64,000 bases of DNA, taken from Streptomyces sp. TP-A0356. GTDB taxonomy: Bacteria > Actinomycetota > Actinomycetes > Streptomycetales > Streptomycetaceae. A model generated the notes under the pieces. The model was not told where the DNA came from. It saw only the letters and a list, made by a program, of their open reading frames with translations, and made no database searches. Position numbers and translations under genes: made by a program. Positions 17,420 to 26,153 of the stretch are shown here, piece by piece. The stretch's first letter is position 1. Every line of letters begins with the position of its first letter. Where the stretch lies: positions 62,001 through 126,000 of the forward strand of contig NZ_BBZJ01000017.1 of the NCBI RefSeq assembly GCF_001417775.1, given 5' to 3'.

Positions 17420-19110
17420 TCGGCCTCATTTCCGCCACCGCGGCGGGGGCGGCTGCGCGCAACCGGCTGGCCGCGGCGTGGCCCGACCGCGTGAGGGTGT
17501 ACGACGGTCCCGTCGGGGACTCCGTGCGGGCCGCCTTCGCGGAGTGCGAGCAGCTCGTGTGCTTCCTGGCGACGGGGGCCGTGGTACGGCTGGTCGCGCC
17601 GCTGCTGGGGGACAAGACGTCCGATCCGGGGGTGGTGTGCGTCGACGAGGGCGGGCGGTTCGCGGTGTCCCTCGTGGGCGGGCATGCCGGTGGCGCCAAT
17701 GAACTCGCCCGTGAGGTGGGCGAGGTGCTGGCGGCGTGCCCCGTGGTGACGACGGCGACGGACTCGGTGGGGTTGCCGGGCCTGGACACGCTCGGGTTCC
17801 CGGTGGAGGGCGATGTCGCCGGGGTCTCACGAGCGCTGCTGGACGGGGAACCGGTCGCCCTGAAGGCGGAGGTGAGCTGGCCGCTGCCGCCGCTGCCGGT
17901 CACCGCCGAGGGCGCGTACGCCATCCGCGTCACCGACGCCCTCGTCGAGCCCGCCGAACGGGAGGCCGTGCTGCGGCCGCCGACACTCGTCGTCGGCGTC
18001 GGCGCCTCCAAGGGCGCCCCCGTGGACGAGGTCCTGGAGCTCGTGGAGAGTGCGCTGCGGGACGCCGGGCTCTGCGTCGCGTCGCTCGCCGAGCTCGCCA
18101 CCGTCGACGCCAAGGCCGACGAGCCCGGCATCGTCGAGGCGGCGGGACGGCTGGGGGTGCCCCTGGTGACGTACGCCGCCGAGGAGTTGGCGAGGGTCGA
18201 CGTGCCCAACCCCTCCGACGCCCCGCTCGCCGCCGTCGGCACGCCGTCCGTCGCGGAGGCCGCCGCGCTCGTACGGGGCGGTGAACTCCTCGTCCCCAAG
18301 CGCAAGTCGGCCGCGCGTCCCGCGATGGCCACCTGTGCCGTCGCACGCCGGCCGGGGCGCGGCCGGCTGGCCGTCGTGGGGCTCGGGCCGGGTGCCCGGG
18401 ATCTGCTGACGCCACGGGCCGAGGCGGAGCTGCGGCGCGCGTCCGTGCTCGTCGGGCTCGACCAGTACGTGGACCAGATCCGCGATCTGCTGCGGCCGGG
18501 CACCCGGATCCTGGAGTCGGGGCTCGGCGCCGAGGAGGAGCGGGCGCGGACAGCGGTGGAGGAGGCCCGCAAGGGCCACGCCGTCACGCTGATCGGCAGC
18601 GGGGACGCCGGTGTGTACGCGATGGCCTCGCCCGCGCTGGCCGAGGCGTCCGACGACATCGACGTGATCGGGGTGCCCGGCGTGACGGCGGCCCTCGCGG
18701 CGGGCGCGATCCTGGGTGCGCCGCTGGGCCACGACCATGTGTCGATCAGCCTCTCCGACCTGCACACCCCCTGGGAGGTCATCGAGCGGCGGGTGCGGGC
18801 CGCGGCCGAGGCCGATCTCGTCGTCACCTTCTACAACCCCCGCAGCCGGGGCCGGGACTGGCAGTTGCCGAAGGCACTCGCGATCCTCGCCGACCACCGG
18901 GCACCGACGACGCCGGTCGGTGTCGTACGCAACGCGTCGCGGCCGGACGAGTCCAGCCGTCTGACGACGCTGGCCGCGCTCGACCCGGCGACGGTCGACA
19001 TGATGACGGTCGTGACCGTGGGCAACACGGCGACCCGTGAGATCGCGGGGCGCATGGTGACGCCGCGCGGCTACCGCTGGCAGGACAACCGACAGGAGGC
19101 CGACCGGTGA
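17416..19110 (+). CDS. cobJ: CbiG-CobJ fusion: cobalt-precorrin-5A hydrolase-like plus precorrin-3B C17-methyltransferase
   Basis: A 564-residue fusion. Residues 1-~190 match the CbiG N-terminal and middle regions (CFLATGAVVRLVAPLLGDK; SLVGGHAGGANELA). About 195-305 matches the CbiG C-terminal domain (VVGVGASKGAPVDEVLELV). From about residue 313 a tetrapyrrole methylase of CobJ type follows (LAVVGLGPGARDLLTPRA; GSGDAGVYAMASPAL; VTFYNPRSRGRDWQLPKAL). CobJ contracts the ring while methylating C17; CbiG opens the resulting lactone in the early-cobalt route. The GTG start is supported by GAAGGAG and by overlap with the cobL stop. The fusion occurs in several actinomycetes. Confidence 0.93.
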   Translation: MIGLISATAAGAAARNRLAAAWPDRVRVYDGPVGDSVRAAFAECEQLVCFLATGAVVRLVAPLLGDKTSDPGVVCVDEGGRFAVSLVGGHAGGANELAREVGEVLAACPVVTTATDSVGLPGLDTLGFPVEGDVAGVSRALLDGEPVALKAEVSWPLPPLPVTAEGAYAIRVTDALVEPAEREAVLRPPTLVVGVGASKGAPVDEVLELVESALRDAGLCVASLAELATVDAKADEPGIVEAAGRLGVPLVTYAAEELARVDVPNPSDAPLAAVGTPSVAEAAALVRGGELLVPKRKSAARPAMATCAVARRPGRGRLAVVGLGPGARDLLTPRAEAELRRASVLVGLDQYVDQIRDLLRPGTRILESGLGAEEERARTAVEEARKGHAVTLIGSGDAGVYAMASPALAEASDDIDVIGVPGVTAALAAGAILGAPLGHDHVSISLSDLHTPWEVIERRVRAAAEADLVVTFYNPRSRGRDWQLPKALAILADHRAPTTPVGVVRNASRPDESSRLTTLAALDPATVDMMTVVTVGNTATREIAGRMVTPRGYRWQDNRQEADR

Positions 19111-19691
19111 ACCGAGTGGTCCACCCGATCGAGCAGGAGTCCTTCCGGCGGCTGCGCGCCCGCCTGGACACCTCCCACTTCCCGCCGCTGACCCGGGCGG
19201 TGGTGGAGCGCGTCATCCACTCCGCCGCCGACCTCGACTACGCGACCGACCTCGTCATGGAAGAGGGCGCGCTGGAGAAGGCCCACACCGCGCTGCACGA
19301 GGGGGCGCCCGTCGTGGTGGACGTGGAGATGGTCGCGGCCGGGATCACCCGCCGCGACACCGTCTGCCGCCTCAAGGACGCCAGGTCCGGTCCCGGACTG
19401 ACGCGTTCGGCGCACGCGATCCGTCTCGCCTACGAGGACGTCGGCCCCGGAGCGCTCTGGGTGATCGGCTGTGCCCCGACCGCCCTGGAGGAGCTGCTCG
19501 AGCTGGACGCCTCCCCCGCGCTCGTCATCGGTCTGCCCGTCGGGTTCGTCGGCGCGGCCGAGTCCAAGGCCGCGCTGCGCGAGAGCGGCCTGCCCGCCGT
19601 GAGCAACGTGTCCGAGAAGGGCGGTTCGGCGGTCGCCGCCGCCGCGCTCAACGCCCTGCTGTATCAGCCCACTTCGAAGGAGACCCCGTGA
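19107..19691 (+). CDS. cobH: Precorrin-8X methylmutase CobH (CbiC)
   Basis: CobH moves a methyl group from C11 to C12, converting precorrin-8X to hydrogenobyrinic acid. The 194-residue protein has the family blocks VVERVIHSAADLDYATDLV, VVVDVEMVAAGITR and IGLPVGFVGAAESKAALRES; the catalytic histidine is in VIHSA. GTG start at 19107 in a GTGA overlap with the upstream gene; the stop overlaps the next GTG start. Confidence 0.95.
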   Translation: MNRVVHPIEQESFRRLRARLDTSHFPPLTRAVVERVIHSAADLDYATDLVMEEGALEKAHTALHEGAPVVVDVEMVAAGITRRDTVCRLKDARSGPGLTRSAHAIRLAYEDVGPGALWVIGCAPTALEELLELDASPALVIGLPVGFVGAAESKAALRESGLPAVSNVSEKGGSAVAAAALNALLYQPTSKETP

Positions 19692-20632
19692 CCACCCCGC
19701 CGCCCGCCCTGCTCCTCGCCGGCCATGGCACCCGGGACGATGCCGGAGCCGAGGCGTTCCGCGACTTCGTACGGGAGTTGGGGCGCCGCCACCCCGAACT
19801 GCCCGTCGCGGGCGGCTTCATCGAGCTGTCGCCTCCACCGCTGGGCGAAGCGGTGACCGAACTGGTGGAGCGGGGCGTACGGCGATTCGCCGCCGTGCCG
19901 CTGATGCTGGTGTCCGCCGGGCACGCCAAGGGCGACATCCCGGCGGCGCTGGCCCGGGAGAAGGAGCGGCACCCCGGGATCTCCTACACGTACGGCCGTC
20001 CTCTGGGCCCGCACCCGGCGCTGCTGTCGGTCCTGGAGCGCCGCCTGGACGAGGCGCTGGGAGGCACCGGCCGCACGCCCGCCGACCGGGCGGATGTGAC
20101 CGTGCTGCTGGTCGGGCGCGGCTCGACGGACCCGGACGCCAACGCCGAGGTGCACAAGGCGGCACGGCTGCTGTGGGAGGGGCGCGGGTACGCGGGCGTC
20201 GAGACGGCGTTCGTGTCGCTGGCCGCGCCGGACGTGCCGAGCGGCCTCGACCGGTGCGCCCGGCTGGGTGCGCGCCGGATCGTGGTCCTGCCGTACTTCC
20301 TGTTCACGGGCATCCTGCCGGACCGGGTACGGCAGCAGACCGAGGGCTGGGCGGCAGCGCATCCGGAGATCGAGGTGCGGTCGGCGGACGTCATCGGGCC
20401 GCAGCCGGAGCTGCTGGACCTGGTGATGGAGCGCTACCGGGAGGCCGTGCAGGGCGATCTGCGGATGAACTGCGACTCGTGCGTCTACCGGATCGCGCTG
20501 CCGGGCTTCGAGGACAAGGTGGGCCTGCCGCAGCAGCCGCACTTCCACCCGGACGACGACGGCAACCACGCCGGTCACGGGCACCACCACCATGGGCACC
20601 ACGGCGGCCATGCGCATTCCCATGCACACTGA
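19688..20632 (+). CDS. cbiX: Sirohydrochlorin chelatase CbiX with histidine-rich tail
   Basis: A 314-residue CbiX-type chelatase, made of two half-repeats, which places a metal (cobalt or iron) into sirohydrochlorin. LLLAGHGTRDDAG at the N-terminus carries the catalytic histidine; VPLMLVSAGHAKGDIP supplies a second metal-site histidine. The second repeat begins near residue 137 (VTVLLVGRGSTDPDAN). After a conserved CDSCVYR segment the protein ends in about 30 residues with roughly 15 histidines, probably a metal store. GTG start overlapping the cobH stop. Whether it serves cobalamin or siroheme is open, because this cluster also encodes the late chelatase CobN. Confidence 0.92.
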   Translation: MTTPPPALLLAGHGTRDDAGAEAFRDFVRELGRRHPELPVAGGFIELSPPPLGEAVTELVERGVRRFAAVPLMLVSAGHAKGDIPAALAREKERHPGISYTYGRPLGPHPALLSVLERRLDEALGGTGRTPADRADVTVLLVGRGSTDPDANAEVHKAARLLWEGRGYAGVETAFVSLAAPDVPSGLDRCARLGARRIVVLPYFLFTGILPDRVRQQTEGWAAAHPEIEVRSADVIGPQPELLDLVMERYREAVQGDLRMNCDSCVYRIALPGFEDKVGLPQQPHFHPDDDGNHAGHGHHHHGHHGGHAHSHAH

Positions 20633-21701
20633 GAGCGGGCCCGGCGACGGGGCGCACGACCTGCGCCACCACGGGGACGCCGAGGTCCGTGACGACGGTG
20701 CGCAGCTGACCGACCTCGCGGTGAACGTGCGCGCCGACACGCCTCCGACGTGGCTGCGCGAGGTGATCGCCGGATCGCTGGGCGGGCTGGCGGCCTACCC
20801 TGACGGGCGCTCCGCCCGGGCGGCGGTGGCGGCGCGGCACGGGCTGCCGACCGGGCGCGTTCTGCTCACGGCGGGCGCGGCCGAGGCCTTCGTACTGCTC
20901 GCGCGGGCGCTGAAGGTGCGTCGAGCGGTCGTGGTGCACCCGCAGTTCACCGAGCCGGAGGCGGCTTTGCGGGATGCCGGGCACCCGGTGGACCGCGTCC
21001 TGCTGCGGCGGTCGGACGGCTTCCGTCTGGATGCGACGCTGGTGCCGGACGAGGCGGACCTGGTCGTGATCGGCAACCCGACGAACCCGACGTCGGTCCT
21101 GCATCCGGCGTCCGTCATCGCCGAACTCGCCCGCCCCGGCCGGACGCTGGTTGTCGACGAGGCGTTCATGGACGCGGTGCCGGGGGAATGCGAGGCGCTG
21201 GCGGGCCGGACCGACGTGCCCGGTCTCGTGGTGCTGCGCAGCCTGACCAAGACCTGGGGGCTGGCGGGCCTGCGGATCGGCTACGTGCTGGCCTCCCCGG
21301 ACACGATCGCCGAGCTGGAGCGGGCGCAGCCCCTGTGGCCGGTGTCCACGCCCGCGCTGGCGGCGGCGGAGGCCTGTGTGTCGCCCCGGGCGCTGGCGGA
21401 GGCGGCGCACGCGGCGCACCGGGTGGCGGCCGACCGGAAGCATCTGCTGGCGGGCCTGCGGGAGTTCGGGCCCGACGGGCTGTATGTGGCCGAGCCCGCC
21501 GAGGGGCCGTTCGTCCTCGTCCGGCTGCCGAGAGCGGCTGCCGTACGGCGCCATCTGCGCGACCTCGGGTTCGCGGTGCGGCGCGGGGACACGTTCCCGG
21601 GCCTGGACGAGGAGTGGCTGCGACTGGCGGTTCGGGACCGGGTGACGGTGAACCGGTTCCTGCAGGCGTTGGACCGGGCGGTGACGCTGGCGGGCCGATG
21701 A
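20622..21701 (+). CDS. cobC: L-threonine-O-3-phosphate decarboxylase-like PLP enzyme CobC
   Basis: A fold-type I PLP enzyme of the CobC/histidinol-phosphate aminotransferase group (359 residues from the chosen start). CobC-type proteins make the aminopropanol phosphate used by CobD. The PLP lysine is in LRSLTKTWGLAGLRIGY near residue 210; VIGNPTNPTSVLHPA and VDEAFMDAV are the PLP-binding loops. Three in-frame ATGs (20592, 20610, 20622) all overlap the His-rich end of cbiX and none has a clear ribosome site. 20622 gives the shortest overlap and a sensible N-terminus. Last gene of block 2. Confidence 0.88.
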   Translation: MHTESGPGDGAHDLRHHGDAEVRDDGAQLTDLAVNVRADTPPTWLREVIAGSLGGLAAYPDGRSARAAVAARHGLPTGRVLLTAGAAEAFVLLARALKVRRAVVVHPQFTEPEAALRDAGHPVDRVLLRRSDGFRLDATLVPDEADLVVIGNPTNPTSVLHPASVIAELARPGRTLVVDEAFMDAVPGECEALAGRTDVPGLVVLRSLTKTWGLAGLRIGYVLASPDTIAELERAQPLWPVSTPALAAAEACVSPRALAEAAHAAHRVAADRKHLLAGLREFGPDGLYVAEPAEGPFVLVRLPRAAAVRRHLRDLGFAVRRGDTFPGLDEEWLRLAVRDRVTVNRFLQALDRAVTLAGR

Positions 21702-21714
21702 GTGGGTTCGCGTC

Positions 21715-21737
21715 CGGGGCCGACCGCTTCGGCCCCG
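21715..21737. terminator. Hairpin between convergent cobC and amidohydrolase genes
   Basis: CGGGGCCG (21715-21722) and CGGCCCCG (21730-21737) form a perfect 8-bp stem with a 7-nt loop, 14 bp after the cobC stop. It can serve both strands. Confidence 0.7.
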
Positions 21738-21788
21738 ACGGCGCCTCCCCGCCCCACCGCTCCCCCGCCACGGCCGTCAGAAGGGCCC

Positions 21789-22880
21789 CTAGCCGACCAC
21801 CCGGCCGTTGAGCACCACCCTCCGCGGCGCCCCCAGCACCCGTACGTCCTCGCGCGGATCCGCCTCGCAGACGACGAGGTCCGCGGGCGCCCCCTCCTCC
21901 AGACCTGGCCGCCCCAGCCAGCGGCGGGCGCCCCACGCGGTCGCCGACAGCGCCTCGACCGGCGGGATCCCCGCGGTGACCAGTTCGGCCACCTCCGCCG
22001 CCACCAGCCCGTGCGGCAGCGAGCCGCCCGCGTCGGTGCCGACGTACACCGGGACCCCGGCGTCGTAGGCGGCCCGCACGGTGTCGTACCTCCGCTCGTG
22101 CAGCCGTCGCATATGGGCCGACCAGCGCGGGAACTTGGCCTCCCCGCCGTCCGCGAGCCTCGGGAAGGTGGCGATGTTCACCAGGGTCGGCACGATCGCG
22201 ACGCCCCGCTCCGCGAACAGCGGGATGGTCTCCTCCGTCAGGCCCGTCGCGTGCTCGATGCAGTCGATGCCCGCCTCGACCAGGTCGCGCAGCGAGTCCT
22301 CGGCGAAGCAGTGGGCGGTGACGCGCGCGCCCAGACGGTGCGCCTCGGCGATCGCCGCCTGAGCCGCCTCGCGCGGCCAGCACGCGGACAGGTCCCCGGA
22401 CTCGCGGTCGATCCAGTCGCCGACCAGCTTGACCCAGCCGTCGCCGCGCCGGGCTTCCTGGGCGACGTACGCGACCAGGTTCTCGGGCTCGATCTCCCAG
22501 GCGTAGTTGCGGATGTAGCGGCGGGTGCGCGCGATGTGCCGGCCGGCCCGGATGATCTTCGGGAGGTCGTCGCGGTCGTCGATCCAGCGCGTGTCGGAAG
22601 GGGAGCCCGCGTCGCGGATCAGCAGGGTGCCGGCGTCGCGGTCGGTCAGCGCCTGCTTCTCGGAGACGTCCTCAGGGACCGGGCCGTGGGCGTCGAGGCC
22701 GACGTGACAGTGCGCGTCGACGAGGCCCGGGAGCGCCCAGCCCTCGACGGTACGGACGTCCCGGACCCCGGCGGGGCGGTCGTAGGAGATCCGGCCGCCG
22801 ACCACCCACACCTCGTCGCGGACCTCCTCGGGTCCGACGAGCACCCGCCCCTTCACGTGCAGCACCGCGTCATCGCTCAT
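21789..22880 (-). CDS. Amidohydrolase family protein (imidazolonepropionase/prolidase-like)
   Basis: A 363-residue metal-dependent hydrolase of the amidohydrolase superfamily, cytoplasmic, acting on an amide or cyclic amide of unknown identity. The first metal pair is in LVDAHCHVGLDAHG near residue 55, further ligands in VTAHCFAE and CIEHATG, and the catalytic aspartate in VYVGTDAGGSLPHG near residue 280. The ATG at 22880 (MSDDAV) is preferred over a GTG three codons upstream; an A/T-rich patch sits close in front. The gene is just upstream, in transcription order after the ABC transporter, with a 21-bp gap, and may belong to its operon. Confidence 0.85.
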   Translation of the reverse strand: MSDDAVLHVKGRVLVGPEEVRDEVWVVGGRISYDRPAGVRDVRTVEGWALPGLVDAHCHVGLDAHGPVPEDVSEKQALTDRDAGTLLIRDAGSPSDTRWIDDRDDLPKIIRAGRHIARTRRYIRNYAWEIEPENLVAYVAQEARRGDGWVKLVGDWIDRESGDLSACWPREAAQAAIAEAHRLGARVTAHCFAEDSLRDLVEAGIDCIEHATGLTEETIPLFAERGVAIVPTLVNIATFPRLADGGEAKFPRWSAHMRRLHERRYDTVRAAYDAGVPVYVGTDAGGSLPHGLVAAEVAELVTAGIPPVEALSATAWGARRWLGRPGLEEGAPADLVVCEADPREDVRVLGAPRRVVLNGRVVG

Positions 22881-22901
22881 GTACCGCACCCTAATTCGGC
22901 G

Positions 22902-23696
22902 CTAGGCCTCTCCGCCCACCTGGTCCGAGGTCTCCTCCTCGACCTCGGCCATCGCGGGGTCGAGGAGCCGGGAGAGGAAGTGCCGGGTGCGCTCGTGGCG
23001 GGGGTCGCCGATGACACGGTCGGGGGCGCCCTCCTCGACGACCACGCCGCCGTCCATGAAGACGACCCGGTCGGCGACCTCCCGGGCGAAGGTCATCTCG
23101 TGGGTGACGACCATCATGGTCATCCCCTCGTTGGCGAGCATCCGCATCACGGCGAGGACGTCCCCCACCAGCTCGGGGTCGAGCGCGGAGGTCGGCTCGT
23201 CGAAGAGCATCACCTCGGGGCCCATGGCGAGCGCGCGGGCGATCGCGACGCGCTGCTGCTGGCCACCGGAGAGGGAGGAGGGGTACGCGTCCGCCTTCTC
23301 GGCGAGGCCCACGCGCCGCAGGTTCTCGGCGGCGATCCGCGCGGCCTGCGCCTTGTCCCGCTTCAGGACCCGGCGCTGCGGCAGTGTGAGGTTCTCGGTC
23401 ACCGTGAGGTGCGGGAAGAGGTTGAACTGCTGGAAGACCATGCCGATGCGGCGGCGTACGGCGTCGATGTCCACGTCGGGGTCGGTCACCTCGGTGCCGC
23501 CGACGAAGACCTGCCCCTTGGTGGGCTCCTCCAGGAGGTTCACACAGCGCAGCAGGGTGGACTTGCCGGAGCCGGAGGGGCCGATCACGCAGACCACCTC
23601 GCCCTGGCCGATCTCCAGGTCGATGCCGCGCAGCACCTCGTTGTCGCCGAAGGACTTGTGCAGGTCCCGGATGCTGATCTCGGGGGTGTCGCTCAC
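22902..23696 (-). CDS. Polar amino acid ABC transporter ATP-binding protein
   Basis: A 264-residue ABC ATPase of the glutamine/glutamate (GlnQ-type) subfamily. Walker [10 protein letters not shown] near residue 38, the Q-loop [17 protein letters not shown], signature [15 protein letters not shown] and Walker [14 protein letters not shown] are all intact. The GTG at 23696 overlaps the permease stop (GTGA); the longer open frame upstream is permease sequence in another frame. It energises the transporter encoded with the next two genes. Confidence 0.94.
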   Translation of the reverse strand: MSDTPEISIRDLHKSFGDNEVLRGIDLEIGQGEVVCVIGPSGSGKSTLLRCVNLLEEPTKGQVFVGGTEVTDPDVDIDAVRRRIGMVFQQFNLFPHLTVTENLTLPQRRVLKRDKAQAARIAAENLRRVGLAEKADAYPSSLSGGQQQRVAIARALAMGPEVMLFDEPTSALDPELVGDVLAVMRMLANEGMTMMVVTHEMTFAREVADRVVFMDGGVVVEEGAPDRVIGDPRHERTRHFLSRLLDPAMAEVEEETSDQVGGEA

Positions 23697-24538
23697 TTGA
23701 CGGCTCCCTGGGCCTTGGCCTCCATACGGCGCACGACGAAGCCGAGCGGGATCGTGACCAGCAGGTAGCACAGGCCCGCGACCAGGATCGGCGTGGAGTT
23801 GGCGGTCTGGCTGGCCAGGTCCCGGCCGAACTTGGACAGCTCGCGCTCCTCCAGCGTGACGCCGAGGAACAGCACCAGCGAGGAGTCCTTGAAGAGGAGG
23901 ACCAGCTCGTTGGTGAGGGGCGGCAGGATGATCCGGAAGGCCTGCGGGATGATGATCGAGACCATGGCCCGGGCCGGCGAGAAGCCCAGCGAGCGAGCGG
24001 CCTCCGTCTGGCCCCTGGGCACGGCCTGGATGCCGGCGCGGATCGTCTCCGCCATGTACGCGGCCGACACCAGACCGAGCGCGATGGCCACCTTGCCGTA
24101 GGTGCCGCCGATGATCTCCGTGCCCGGGAAGGCCAGCGGCACGGCGACCCCGACGAAGATGAAGATCAGCAGGGCGGGCAGGCCCCGGAAGATCTCGATG
24201 TAGACGCCGGCGACCCACCGGTAGGGGCCCACGGACGACAGCCGCATCAGCGCGATGAGCATGCCGAGCACCAGACCGACGACGAAGCCGGACAGGGTGT
24301 AGAGCACGGTGTTCCTCAACGCCAGCGTGATGACGTCCGGGAACATCTGCTTCGCGATGTCCATCTGCGCGAACTGGTTCTGCAGCCGCCCCCAGTCGGC
24401 CGTGACCGCGAAGGCGATCACGGCGGCGACGAAGACGGCGTACTGGACCCCGCGCGACACCGTGCGCTTCTGGCGCCGGGTCAGGCCCTTCCTGCGCGGC
24501 TGGGCCCCGGTCCCGGCTGTGTCCGTGGTGTCGCTCAT
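23693..24538 (-). CDS. Polar amino acid ABC transporter permease (HisM/GlnP type)
   Basis: A 281-residue inner-membrane permease with about five to six hydrophobic segments. The cytoplasmic EAA loop [25 protein letters not shown] near residue 180 contacts the ATPase. A basic N-terminal stretch ([11 protein letters not shown]) precedes the first helix. The ATG at 24538 overlaps the binding-protein stop (ATGA). Only one permease is present, implying a homodimer. Confidence 0.93.
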   Translation of the reverse strand: MSDTTDTAGTGAQPRRKGLTRRQKRTVSRGVQYAVFVAAVIAFAVTADWGRLQNQFAQMDIAKQMFPDVITLALRNTVLYTLSGFVVGLVLGMLIALMRLSSVGPYRWVAGVYIEIFRGLPALLIFIFVGVAVPLAFPGTEIIGGTYGKVAIALGLVSAAYMAETIRAGIQAVPRGQTEAARSLGFSPARAMVSIIIPQAFRIILPPLTNELVLLFKDSSLVLFLGVTLEERELSKFGRDLASQTANSTPILVAGLCYLLVTIPLGFVVRRMEAKAQGAVK

Positions 24539-25383
24539 GAGGCGGAGGGCGAGGCCACGGACGGGTTGTACGGGCCGATCCACTGCTCGTACAGCTTCTT
24601 GTACGTGCCGTCGGCCTTCGCGCCCTTGATCGCCTTGTTGATCGCGGCGCGCAGCTTCTCGTTGCCCTTCTTCACCGTGAAGCCGTACTGCTCACCGGTG
24701 TTGAGGTTGTCGACCACCTTGAAGGCGTCGGCGTTGGCCTTGTCCTTGAGCCAGCCCTGGACGACCGGGTAGTCGATGACGACCGCCTGGACCTGGCCGG
24801 TGCGCAGGCCGTTGATCACGGCGTCGGAGGACTCGAAGGAGATGGGGTCGTAGCCCTGCTTCTTCGCGTAGTCCTCGCCGGTGGTCTGCGCCTGGGCGCC
24901 GAGCTTCTTGCCCTTGGCCTTCACGTCGGCCAGCGAGCTGATGCCGCTCTTCTTGTCGACCAGGACGGCCTGCGTGGCGTCGAAGTACGGGTCGGAGAAG
25001 TCGACGTTCTTCTTGCGCTCCGGGGTGATCGTCATGCCGGCCGCGGCGAGGTCGCACTGGCCGGAGTTGAGGAACGCGCCGGTCTTGAAGTTCTCGAAGG
25101 GCGTGTCGAGGATCTGCTGCTTCACACCGAGGTCCTTGGCGACCAGGTCGATCAGCGAGACGTCGAAGCCCTGCACCTTGCCGTTGATCTCCGACTGGAA
25201 GGGCGGGTACGGCAGGTGCGTGCAGGTGGTGAGCTGTCCCGCCTTGACGACCTGGACGCCGCCGGACGCCTTGCCGGCGCTGCCGCCGCTGCCGCTGGAG
25301 GTGCAGCCGGCCACGAGCACCACACCGGCCGTCGCGGTGGTGGCGGCCAGGAAGCGGGCTCGGCGCCCGAGGAGCCTGTTCAC
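24535..25383 (-). CDS. Polar amino acid ABC transporter substrate-binding lipoprotein
   Basis: A 282-residue family-3 solute-binding protein. The N-terminus is a lipoprotein signal (RR, hydrophobic core, lipobox LVAGC with the cysteine near residue 27), so it is anchored outside the membrane. The mature part has the typical [10 protein letters not shown] start, [15 protein letters not shown], and [26 protein letters not shown] features ([19 protein letters not shown]), ending at [12 protein letters not shown]. The GTG start has GAGAGG seven bases ahead. First gene of the operon, under the promoter at 25417-25444. The ligand is probably a polar amino acid; nothing narrows it further. Confidence 0.93.
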   Translation of the reverse strand: MNRLLGRRARFLAATTATAGVVLVAGCTSSGSGGSAGKASGGVQVVKAGQLTTCTHLPYPPFQSEINGKVQGFDVSLIDLVAKDLGVKQQILDTPFENFKTGAFLNSGQCDLAAAGMTITPERKKNVDFSDPYFDATQAVLVDKKSGISSLADVKAKGKKLGAQAQTTGEDYAKKQGYDPISFESSDAVINGLRTGQVQAVVIDYPVVQGWLKDKANADAFKVVDNLNTGEQYGFTVKKGNEKLRAAINKAIKGAKADGTYKKLYEQWIGPYNPSVASPSAS

Positions 25384-25416
25384 GGGGGACCTCTCGATGG
25401 GGAACTGTAGGTTCCG

Positions 25417-25444
25417 ATTATAAGGAGAAGTTTGGGTCTCTCAA
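25417..25444 (-). promoter_or_regulatory. Near-consensus sigma-70-type promoter of the amino acid ABC operon
   Basis: Read on the minus strand, TTGAGA (25444-25439) and a perfect TATAAT (25422-25417) are 16 bp apart, and the binding-protein start is 33 bp further on. Such a close match to the vegetative (HrdB) consensus is uncommon in Streptomyces and predicts strong transcription. Confidence 0.75.
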
Positions 25445-25506
25445 ATCAATCCGTTGGCCACAAGACGGTTACGCCTGAGATGTCGGCGGTGAGAGGGGGG
25501 AATCAC

Positions 25507-25825
25507 ATGCCGGTCACCCTCGACCGCGTCGATCCCCGTGAGCGAGGAGAGCACCTCGATCGAGGACCGCGTGGCCCGGCTGCTCTCCACCGAGCAGGAT
25601 CTCGTGATCACGCAGGGTGAGGCGCTGCTGCCGCTGGAGGGTGCGATCCGCGGGTGCGCCGGGCGCGCGGTGGACGATCTGGGGCGGATCCCCGAGGGCG
25701 GCCCCATGGGGGGCGTCGAGGTGAGCCTCCGCCGGGTGTACCTGCACATGATCGAGGAGTACGCCCGGCACAACGGCCATGCGGACATCCCGCGGGAGCA
25801 TATCGACGGAGTCACCGGCGCCTGA
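25507..25825 (+). pseudogene. Frameshifted, truncated gene remnant with DinB/DUF664-like C-terminus
   Basis: A strong ribosome site (AGAGGGGGG) precedes an ATG at 25507 ([10 protein letters not shown]...). That frame is lost at a CCCC run (25533-25536). A +1 frame from GTG 25538 then continues as [16 protein letters not shown]... to a stop at 25825 (95 codons). The last ~35 residues ([31 protein letters not shown]) match the C-terminal helix of DUF664/DinB-like mycothiol-dependent proteins, whose N-terminal two thirds are missing. The preceding [23 protein letters not shown] stretch looks unrelated to that family. I read it as a decayed or chimeric gene; the 95-codon frame could still be expressed. 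Confidence 0.5.
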
Positions 25826-26153
25826 AATCGGCATTTCTTTCCGGCCTCCCCCCGCCTCATTTCGCTAATTCATACCTGGGCAGCTCCCCGTATTCTTCTG
25901 CCCGCTTTCCTCGGCCCTAAACGCAAAGATTCCGCGAACACCAATCGATGTAATTCGGGCAGATCTCGTGGAGGTTATCGATGTGTGATCGACTCCACAC
26001 CGCGCCCGTTTTGTCCGGTATATATAGGACTTTACGGGATGAATCAACCCACCTCGCGCGAACGTACGCGCCCGCGCGATAGCACACCGACCGCTCATCC
26101 GTAACCCCGTCCCGCGATGCAATTTTCAATTTCCATAGGTAAATTCAATCCGC
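25826..26153. other. A+T-rich regulatory region upstream of ectA
   Basis: This 328-bp gap is far richer in A+T than the rest of the window and holds no credible gene. It contains an inverted repeat GTGGAG...CTCCAC (25968-25998) whose interior includes ATCGAT/GATCGA, and a TATATATA run near 26019-26026. It should carry the promoter(s) that make the ectoine operon respond to salt or heat. Confidence 0.55.
25968..25998. promoter_or_regulatory. Inverted repeat upstream of ectA, candidate operator
   Basis: GTGGAG (25968-25973) and CTCCAC (25993-25998) flank 19 bp that contain a second, nested ATCGAT/GATCGA pair. The 31-bp element lies just upstream of the TATATATA run, where a regulator controlling the ect promoter could bind. 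Confidence 0.4.

Noticed and set aside
26117..26153. An ATG at 26117 as an upstream start or leader frame for ectA
   Set aside because: It is out of frame with EctA, has no ribosome site, and runs on into ectA in the wrong frame.
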